Below, in pieces: positions 58,200 through 64,000 of a DNA stretch of 64,000 nucleotides. The DNA lies in the NCBI RefSeq assembly GCF_030758775.1, contig NZ_CP132384.1, positions 496,001-560,000 on the forward strand. Direction: 5' to 3'. The stretch comes from Bifidobacterium asteroides. GTDB taxonomy: Bacteria > Actinomycetota > Actinomycetes > Actinomycetales > Bifidobacteriaceae. The notes under the pieces were generated by a model, which ran no database searches, was not told the origin of the DNA, and saw only the letters and a list, made by a program, of their open reading frames with translations. The translations under genes were made by a program, and so were the position numbers. Each line of letters begins with the position of its first letter. Positions within the stretch are counted from its first letter, which is position 1.

Positions 58200-58865
58200 T
58201 CAGGCAGGCCAACCGGCGATCAGGGCGTGCAGGCCCTTGCGGTAGCTGGTCTCCATAAGGGTGCCTATTCCGTCATCCGTAGAAGCGAAGAGTGTCTTCA
58301 GATCATCGAATCCTTGGGTATCTTCAGCCAGTCTTTTGGCCAGTTCCGTATTGGTCTGGCCACCCGCACCGCCGACCGGGGGAGAGGCCTGGGCGATGGC
58401 ACTGCCCAGGGTCAGTCCTGCAAGGCTGTTGAGCAGGTGGATGGTGTCGGAATCGACCTTGAGTCCGTGGGCGGTCAGCTGGTTCAGCCAGGTGCTGACC
58501 ATGTGGAAGGATTGGTCGGTGTTGATGGGATGCGTGGCCATGAGCGGGAGCGCCCGGGGATGCGAAAGCAGCGTCCGGTGAACCTGGAGCATGACATCTT
58601 CAAGCGCTTGCCGCCATCCCATGCCCTGTGGTATGGAGTTCAGGTCGGTGGCTGACTGCCAGATGAGCTCGACGATCCCATCAAGCAGGGCGGCCTTGCT
58701 GGGCACATGGCGGTAGATGGCCGGCCCCGACACCCCCATTTGCTTGCCCAAGGCGCGGATGTTCAGGGCCTCCAGTCCGTGCTCGTCGACGAAATAGAGG
58801 GCGGAACGCAGAACGTAGTCGCGGTTGAGCGTCGTCTTGACGGGTGCCTTGGGTGGGTCAGCCAT
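58200..58865 (-). CDS. TetR-family transcriptional regulator
   Basis: 221 residues; the start at 58865 (MADPPKAPVKTTLNRDYVL) follows GAGGAAAGC. The N-terminal helix-turn-helix reads ALNIRALGKQMGVSGPAIYRHVPSKAALL (about 32-60), the classic TetR pattern, followed by a helical ligand-binding domain resembling the TetR C-terminal class. It is the third gene of an operon with the ABC exporter, seven bases after the permease stop. It probably represses the operon through the palindromes at 60644-60678 and is released by the exported compound. Confidence 0.88.
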   Translation of the reverse strand: MADPPKAPVKTTLNRDYVLRSALYFVDEHGLEALNIRALGKQMGVSGPAIYRHVPSKAALLDGIVELIWQSATDLNSIPQGMGWRQALEDVMLQVHRTLLSHPRALPLMATHPINTDQSFHMVSTWLNQLTAHGLKVDSDTIHLLNSLAGLTLGSAIAQASPPVGGAGGQTNTELAKRLAEDTQGFDDLKTLFASTDDGIGTLMETSYRKGLHALIAGWPA

Positions 58866-58872
58866 GCTTTCC

Positions 58873-59661
58873 TCACTCCTTCCGCTGTACTCCTCTCTTG
58901 AATAGTACCGTTGCCAGGAGAGCCAGGGCGAGCAGGAAGGCCAGCAGGATACGCAGGTCAGGCCATACATCCGCCATTCCGGCATGGTCGAAATTGATTT
59001 TTCCTATGGCATCCATGGCCCAGTAGACGGGGCTGCCCTTGGCCAGCTTCTGTGCCCATTCCGGGAACCCGGAGACAGGGCTGAGCGCGCCGCCCATGCC
59101 AGCCAGGAGCATGCCAAGAATGTTGTTGAAGGACATGGCCATGTTTTGCGAGGACGAGAAGATGTAGAGCAGCAGGCCGAAGAGGGTCAGCACAACCGAA
59201 ATGACCAGGCAGACCGCGGCCAGGGCCAGGACTGATCCATTGGGCCGATAGTGGTAGAGCGCCGTCCCGATGAGCATGACGACAGCGACCTGGACCACCT
59301 GCACCATGAAGGACACGCTCAGTTTGGCCATGACCAGGTCGAAGAGGGAGACCGCCGACACCCGCATTCTGTCCCAGGTATGCCATTCGTGCTCCTGGAA
59401 GAAGAGTTGGAGGACCAGCTGCAAGGAAAACATGGCGAAAAGGATGGCGAACCCAGGAAGCGCCTGCTCGGATCCGTTGGCGCCCAGATGCCCCTGGGCT
59501 CTCAGCGAGTCCCGGTAGGAGGGCAGCATGAAGGGGATGATGATCAGTGGAATGGCCACGATGACCGCCTGCAGCCAGATGCTTCGCAGCTCGATTTTGA
59601 AATTGAGGCGGAATGTCGCCAAGTATCCGTTGAAATGCACGGCGTTCACCTGTCTTCCCAT
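58873..59661 (-). CDS. ABC-2 type transporter permease
   Basis: 262 residues with about six membrane segments (for example WLQAVIVAIPLIIIPFML, and LLAFLLALALLATVLF near the end) and the ABC-2 style loop with FNNILGMLLAGMGGALSPVSGFP. Forms the membrane channel of the exporter with the ATPase encoded just upstream, whose gene it overlaps by 16 bases, implying coupled translation. Drug or lipid-linked substrate export is typical; the actual cargo is unknown. Confidence 0.85.
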   Translation of the reverse strand: MGRQVNAVHFNGYLATFRLNFKIELRSIWLQAVIVAIPLIIIPFMLPSYRDSLRAQGHLGANGSEQALPGFAILFAMFSLQLVLQLFFQEHEWHTWDRMRVSAVSLFDLVMAKLSVSFMVQVVQVAVVMLIGTALYHYRPNGSVLALAAVCLVISVVLTLFGLLLYIFSSSQNMAMSFNNILGMLLAGMGGALSPVSGFPEWAQKLAKGSPVYWAMDAIGKINFDHAGMADVWPDLRILLAFLLALALLATVLFKRGVQRKE

Positions 59662-60617
59662 GCTCGTGACCCGGCAGGGTCGCTTGAAGATGTGCCCATG
59701 ACGGTCATGTAGGCCGACTCGATGTCAGGCTGGACGATGGTGATTGATGCCAGACGGGCACTTTTCATGACCGGCTCCTGCAAGAGGCGGGCCAACTCCT
59801 GCTCTGGACTGGACACCGGGTGATCGGGCTCCAGGAAGCCGTCTGCCGTCCGCCATCCCGGGACCTGGCCTGGGATCTGATTGACGAATGAGACGCGCAG
59901 GGAAGCCCGGGCATATTTATGGAGTACCTCCTGCAGGGAGCCCTGGACCTGGATCCGCCCGTCGATCAGGAAGGCCAGGTCCGCGCCCATCTCTTCCAGC
60001 TCCTTCAGGTAGTGGGTGGTGTAGATGATGGTGGTGCCCTGCCGGCTCATGGCTTTGACCATGTCCAGTATTCTGGCGCGCGCCTCCACGTCCGCTCCGA
60101 CTGTCGGCTCGTCCAAGAAGAGCACCGGGGGATTGTGGACCATGGCCATGGCGGTATGCAGGCGGCGCTTTTGCCCTCCCGATAGATTCTCGGCTGCTGT
60201 TCCTGACTGGGATCCCAATCCCATGAGCTCTACCAGTTCGTCGGCCCTTTTGCTGCCCTGCTTGGTGCTCAGTCCCTGCAGGCCAGCCATGCCGCGCAGG
60301 TTGTCTCGGACGCTGAGATGGGGATAGATGCCCAGGTCCTGGGGAGCAAGTCCGATGACCCGGCCGAAGATGCGCGAAGGGGTTCGATAAGGGTTGTGCC
60401 CCTCGACTGTGATGTGGCCTGAGTCCGGCTCGCCCAGCCCGGTCAAGGCCGAGATCAGGGTTGACTTGCCTGCCCCGTTCCTGCCCAGCAGGCCCAGGAT
60501 GCTTCCGCACCTGACTTCAAGATCCACACCCTTAAGCACCTGCCTGCTCCCGAATGATTTGCGCACCTGGCGACAGGACAGGGCATATTCCCCTGAGTTG
60601 TTTCTTGCAGGTTGCAA
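59646..60617 (-). CDS. ABC transporter ATP-binding protein
   Basis: 323 residues. Walker A GRNGAGKST at 45-53 (Lys51), Q-loop Gln93, signature LSGGQKRR at 145-152, Walker B VLFLDEPT with Glu170, and H-loop His202. About 100 extra residues follow the nucleotide-binding domain, as in DrrA-like exporters. The start is TTG at 60617, chosen because AGGAGGT lies five bases upstream. First gene of the exporter-regulator operon. Confidence 0.92.
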   Translation of the reverse strand: MQPARNNSGEYALSCRQVRKSFGSRQVLKGVDLEVRCGSILGLLGRNGAGKSTLISALTGLGEPDSGHITVEGHNPYRTPSRIFGRVIGLAPQDLGIYPHLSVRDNLRGMAGLQGLSTKQGSKRADELVELMGLGSQSGTAAENLSGGQKRRLHTAMAMVHNPPVLFLDEPTVGADVEARARILDMVKAMSRQGTTIIYTTHYLKELEEMGADLAFLIDGRIQVQGSLQEVLHKYARASLRVSFVNQIPGQVPGWRTADGFLEPDHPVSSPEQELARLLQEPVMKSARLASITIVQPDIESAYMTVMGTSSSDPAGSRAWEDR

Positions 60618-60643
60618 GGTATACCTCCTGACGAATGTTGCTG

Positions 60644-60678
60644 ATTAACAATGTTAACTATAATAACATTGTTAACTA
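60644..60678 (-). promoter_or_regulatory. Tandem palindromic operator and promoter of the ABC-TetR operon
   Basis: A perfect 13-bp palindrome, TTAACAATGTTAA (60645-60657), is followed by a second, TAACATTGTTA (60664-60674). Between and across them the minus strand reads TATTAT, a plausible -10. The position, 30-60 bases before the ATPase start, suits autorepression by the TetR protein of the same operon. The remaining 60679-61058 holds no gene I can support. Confidence 0.65.
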
Positions 60679-61058
60679 CTCAGTCTCACCATGATTCTGT
60701 GGACTGCGCCGGCTCTCGGATATTCTGACGTGGCGAGGTCGGGATATACGCCTTGCATCGTCTTGGAAGTACTATGCTTACCTCAGCAGTGTTGGGAATC
60801 CGATAATTACTCTTCAACGAAGAAGACCCGGGGGATTGTTCAAGTCCGAGCGGGGCAGGATGCTGTCTATGCCGCTATGCCTTGGTTGGCCGTAGCCCTG
60901 GCTTAGTGATTCCGCAGGCGCCAGTCTTCAGGGTCCCTATGGGCGTGGCAATAGCTGGCGTATACAGTAGCTGGCTTATGACAGAAAAATGTTGGCCCTG
61001 CTTAAGAGGAAGCTCCAGTTGGGGAGCAAAGCAGGAGATTGAAGGAGATTGAAGAAAT

Positions 61059-61098
61059 GGGGTGGCTCCGCAATCTTGGGGGTTTGCGGGGCCACCCC
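61059..61098 (-). terminator. Type 2 terminator after gene J
   Basis: GGGGTGGCTCCGCAA (61059-61073) pairs with TTGCGGGGCCACCCC (61084-61098), a 15-bp stem with a wobble, followed on the minus strand by ATTTCTTC. Confidence 0.8.
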
Positions 61099-61117
61099 GC
61101 TTACTCATGCAAAGAGC

Positions 61118-64000
61118 TCAGTGGCGGCGGCTGCTGGTTTCCCGCTGGTGGGAGGCTGCTGCTGTGGCGCCTGCAGCGGCGAGCAGTCCTGTGGCGAGCA
61201 GGACAAGCAGGCCGGTGCTGCCGGCCATGGGCAGGATGCCTTCATAGGTGTAGCCCAGGTGTGCGGTCGTCTGCGCGACTTGGTCGATGGTCCAGTCGAC
61301 GGCCACATCGACGTGTCCTGCGTCGTGGGGTGGGTTGGTGATACTCCAGGTGCCGTCGTTGTTCCTGTACAGGCTGGTCCCGGGGATGCCGCCGAACTTG
61401 ACGCCAGTGAGAACCAAAGGCGTCGGATCGAAAGCAACCGCCATGGGGGCCGTGCTTTTGACTGCCGTTTGATTGTTGCCCAGCTGTCCGTACTGGTTGT
61501 CACCCCAGGCCCAGAGGTTGCCATCCTGCCTGATGGCCAGTGAATGGAGTTGCCCCGCGCTGCTTCGAACGGCCTTGAATGCTTGGGCCTTATTGGCAGG
61601 GTCCTTGATGAGAGCGGGCTTTGTCTGATTGACGGTGTTGCCGATGCCCAGCTGTCCGTTGCTGTTTAATCCCCATGCCCAGAGATTGCCGTCCTGGCCG
61701 ACCGCAAGGGAGTGATTCACGCCCGCGCTGATCTGAGTGGCTTTAAGACTTTGGCTGGTATTAGTGGGGTTCTGCACGGTTTGAGGCTTGTATTTATCAC
61801 TGGTGCTGCCGTCACCCAGCTGGCCGTACCCGTTGTATCCCCAGGTCCAGGTGTTCCCGTTCGAATCGATGGCCAGGGCGTTCCAGCTTCCTGCGCTGAT
61901 TTGGGTGGCCTGGAAGGACTGGTTGGGCAGTCGGGCCGGATTGGCTGCGTAATTGGTGCTGTTACTGGTGTTGTTGCCGAGCTGGCCATTAGTGTTGTAC
62001 CCCCATGTGTACACGTTGCCGTCGGCGTCTAGGGCCATGACGAAGCTCCAGTTGAGGCTGACCTGGACCGCACGCAAGCTCTGTCCCGGATTGTCCGGGT
62101 CGGCGGCTGGTGCCGGGTTCTTCCTGGTTGTGCTGTATGCAGGCGTCTGCCCCTTGCCTGTGCTTTCGCTGCCCCAGGTGTAGACGCGGCTTTCAGAGTC
62201 GATGGCGGCCGAGTCGGCGACGCCGGCGCTGACCTGTACGGCTTTGAATGGCTGGCCGCTGGTGTCCTTGACGGGCTGAGGCTGGTACCGATCCGTGGTG
62301 GTGCCGTCACCAAGCTGACCATGATCGTTGTGTCCCCAGCTGTAGAGGATGCCATTGGATCCGATGGCCAGAACATGCGAGTCGCCAGCTGCAACCTGCA
62401 TGTAGGTAAAGCTGGAATCCACGCCGTCGGGCAGGGGGACTCTGACAGGGGCCTTCTGCATGCTGGCATCGGCCGGTTTCTGAGCCAGCTGCCCGTACTT
62501 GTTGCTTCCCCATGCATAGGCGTTTCCGTCGCTGGCGACTCCTATGGAGAAACTGTCGACGCTCGCGGTCTGGTAGCCTCCGGCGCTGACCTGGTTGAAG
62601 CGGATGCCTCGGTTGATTGTGGGCGGGGTGATGGTCACATGTTGTCCGCCGAGCACATTGCCTTTTTCGGGGTTCAGGGCCCAGTGCGTGTCCATCTTGG
62701 TCCAGTGGGCAGCCAGGGTGATGTTGCCGGTGACGGTCTGGCTGAAGTCGTAGGCGATCTTGGAGTCGTTGTTGGTGTCTTTGATGAACCATCCGTCGAA
62801 TAGGCAGCCGTTTGCTTTCGGGTCGGGGGAGGGACGTTTGGCCTGTTTGTTCTCGGCGAGGGTCTGGTTTTGAGGCATCCCGGAGGGTGCAGGGCAGGAG
62901 GTGTCCGCACTAGTAAAGGTGACTGTGTAGGAGTCCAGGTACCTGTAGGGGAAGTGAGCGTCCGGCTGTTGGCCGTTCAAAGTCCATGTGACTGCCGTGT
63001 CGACTTTTCCTCGCGCATGCGCGGGCGTGTTGACACTCCACGTGCCGTCCGCGTTCTTGGCTATGTTTGTGCCTGCTGACCCGCCGAAGCTGACAGCAGT
63101 GATTTTGGTAGTCCCAGGTATGTTTACCCGCACGGGGATATACCGCTCTGTGGTAGTGTTGTCACCCAATTGGCCATCGTCGTTGCTGCCCCATGAGTAG
63201 AGGTTCCCATCTGAAGCCAAGCCGAAGGAGGTGTTGTCCCATCCCGAGCTAGCCTGAATCCAGGTCAATCCGGTTGGTGCGTTTTGCGGCGCAGAAACCC
63301 GGACAGGAGTGTTTCGTTGCTCAGTGGTACCGTCGCCTAGCTGGCCGTTTTCATTGCCACCCCAAGAGTACAGGTTCCCGTCATTTCCTATGCCTAGTGA
63401 TGTTTGGGATCGGTTACTTACCTGTTTCCAAGAGAATTGTGGAGATACCCCGTAGGGTTTGGTTGTCCGAGTTGGACCGTATGAATCTTTAGCAAGCCCA
63501 TCGCCAAGACATCCGTTGGGGCCAGCTCCCCATCCATATGCGTTGCCATCAGATCCGATGGCTATAGAAGAGTAGTCCCCCATTTGGAATTGTCTCCAGG
63601 TGAAATTGGAGGGAACCCCTTGCGGTGTGGCAATTCGGACAGCGGTGAGTATGTCGCTAGATATTGATCCGGTACCCACTTCACCGCGGGTATTTGTGCC
63701 CCAGCTGTAGAGCAAGTTATCCGATCCCAATGCCAGAGAATGCCATCCCCAGCCGTTCATTTGCTGCCATGTGAATCCGGAAGGCACTCCTTTTGGTAAC
63801 TTCACTTGGACGGGGGTATGCCGTTCGGTGGTGGTGCCGTCTCCCAGGAATCCATGTATATTGCTACCCCAGCTGTAGAGATTGCCGTCAGATCCTAGGC
63901 CAAGAGTATGCAGGCTACCTGCTGCTGCCTGCTTCCATATGAACCCAGATGGGACATTCGGGGGCGTGTTAACAGGTTCGGGGGTGTGATGCTCGGTTGT
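61118..64000 (-). CDS. Surface protein J: double RCC1 propeller (5' end outside window)
   Basis: About 960 C-terminal residues are visible, and the frame is open to the window edge. Five blades of the first propeller are seen, several in the form PxGVPSxFTWxQ then YSWGxNxxGxLGDGTT. Then a TIG second half (VSFGGSAGTNI), a B repeat with Cys residues (DTSCPAPSG, NGCLFDGWF), TIG half (LNPEKGNVLGGQHVTITPP), seven canonical blades (YAWGSNKYGQLAQK to WAWGDNQYGQLGNN), a TIG half (VKFGGIPGTSL), LPMAG and an Ala/Leu-rich span with SHQRE tail. The start, and so the presence or length of a G tract, cannot be judged. It is separated from I by the ABC-TetR operon. Confidence 0.9.
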   Translation of the reverse strand, partial: TTEHHTPEPVNTPPNVPSGFIWKQAAAGSLHTLGLGSDGNLYSWGSNIHGFLGDGTTTERHTPVQVKLPKGVPSGFTWQQMNGWGWHSLALGSDNLLYSWGTNTRGEVGTGSISSDILTAVRIATPQGVPSNFTWRQFQMGDYSSIAIGSDGNAYGWGAGPNGCLGDGLAKDSYGPTRTTKPYGVSPQFSWKQVSNRSQTSLGIGNDGNLYSWGGNENGQLGDGTTEQRNTPVRVSAPQNAPTGLTWIQASSGWDNTSFGLASDGNLYSWGSNDDGQLGDNTTTERYIPVRVNIPGTTKITAVSFGGSAGTNIAKNADGTWSVNTPAHARGKVDTAVTWTLNGQQPDAHFPYRYLDSYTVTFTSADTSCPAPSGMPQNQTLAENKQAKRPSPDPKANGCLFDGWFIKDTNNDSKIAYDFSQTVTGNITLAAHWTKMDTHWALNPEKGNVLGGQHVTITPPTINRGIRFNQVSAGGYQTASVDSFSIGVASDGNAYAWGSNKYGQLAQKPADASMQKAPVRVPLPDGVDSSFTYMQVAAGDSHVLAIGSNGILYSWGHNDHGQLGDGTTTDRYQPQPVKDTSGQPFKAVQVSAGVADSAAIDSESRVYTWGSESTGKGQTPAYSTTRKNPAPAADPDNPGQSLRAVQVSLNWSFVMALDADGNVYTWGYNTNGQLGNNTSNSTNYAANPARLPNQSFQATQISAGSWNALAIDSNGNTWTWGYNGYGQLGDGSTSDKYKPQTVQNPTNTSQSLKATQISAGVNHSLAVGQDGNLWAWGLNSNGQLGIGNTVNQTKPALIKDPANKAQAFKAVRSSAGQLHSLAIRQDGNLWAWGDNQYGQLGNNQTAVKSTAPMAVAFDPTPLVLTGVKFGGIPGTSLYRNNDGTWSITNPPHDAGHVDVAVDWTIDQVAQTTAHLGYTYEGILPMAGSTGLLVLLATGLLAAAGATAAASHQRETSSRRH

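Noticed and set aside
60691-60906. Plus-strand open frame of 71 codons upstream of the ABC operon
   Set aside because: No ribosome-binding site, no recognisable composition, and it lies in an otherwise noncoding gap.
21372-64000. CRISPR array or insertion sequences as the cause of the repeats
   Set aside because: The repeats are in-frame protein blades of 150-180 bases with no spacers, and no transposase or terminal inverted repeats were seen.
21372-64000. Polymorphic toxin or Rhs-type system
   Set aside because: There is no variable toxin domain at the C-termini, no immunity genes between members, and all end in a cell-wall sorting signal.

Overview
The window is high-GC DNA, probably from a Bifidobacterium-type actinobacterium. 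The organism is an inference from four things: housekeeping gene content (dapA, rnj, pepN, glmM, def), AAAGGA-type ribosome-binding sites, GTG/TTG starts, and sortase-anchored surface proteins with LPxTG/LPxAG signals. No rRNA, tRNA, CRISPR array or insertion sequence was seen.

Positions 1-21,200 are mostly ordinary metabolism. They hold a partial gene end, a frameshifted membrane-protein gene with a G7 run, dapA, ribonuclease J, a butanediol-dehydrogenase-like enzyme, a lipase-fold protein, aminopeptidase N, phosphoglucosamine mutase with peptide deformylase, a SRAP protein, an alcohol dehydrogenase, glycerate kinase, a DUF4391 protein, an esterase, a small acidic protein, a sugar porter, and a nucleoside hydrolase next to a second MFS transporter.

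Positions 21,372-64,000 are dominated by ten tandem giant surface-protein genes, all on the minus strand, called A to J here (J runs off the window). Every complete member repeats one plan: signal peptide, Pro/Thr/Ser-rich linker, InlB-type B repeat, first half of a TIG/IPT Ig-like fold, seven RCC1 blades, second half of the TIG fold, then the same module again, then an LPxTG/LPxAG sorting signal. It appears that a seven-bladed RCC1 propeller sits inside a TIG domain, twice per protein.

Seven of the ten (A, B, C, D, G, H, I) carry a poly-G tract just after the signal peptide. Tract length matches coding state exactly: 11 G in C, D and H leaves the frame open, and 12 G in A, B, G and I shifts translation to a stop about eight codons later. 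This is the signature of slipped-strand phase variation, with each gene an independent switch. E and F have no tract and are open; the start of J is outside the window. The sequence flanking the tract is nearly identical in six genes and holds stops in both wrong frames.

The array shows signs of growth by duplication. A decayed copy of the 3' end of the MFS transporter at 19,785 lies at 33,601-33,755 next to the 3' end of gene D, exactly as the intact transporter lies next to gene A. Genes A-D share a 5' leader and a 3' double hairpin. Genes E-J share a different terminator hairpin, and E-I a short hairpin 71-86 nt upstream of the start. Gene C contains four almost identical 177-bp repeats. 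An ABC exporter with its TetR regulator and palindromic operator interrupts the array between I and J.
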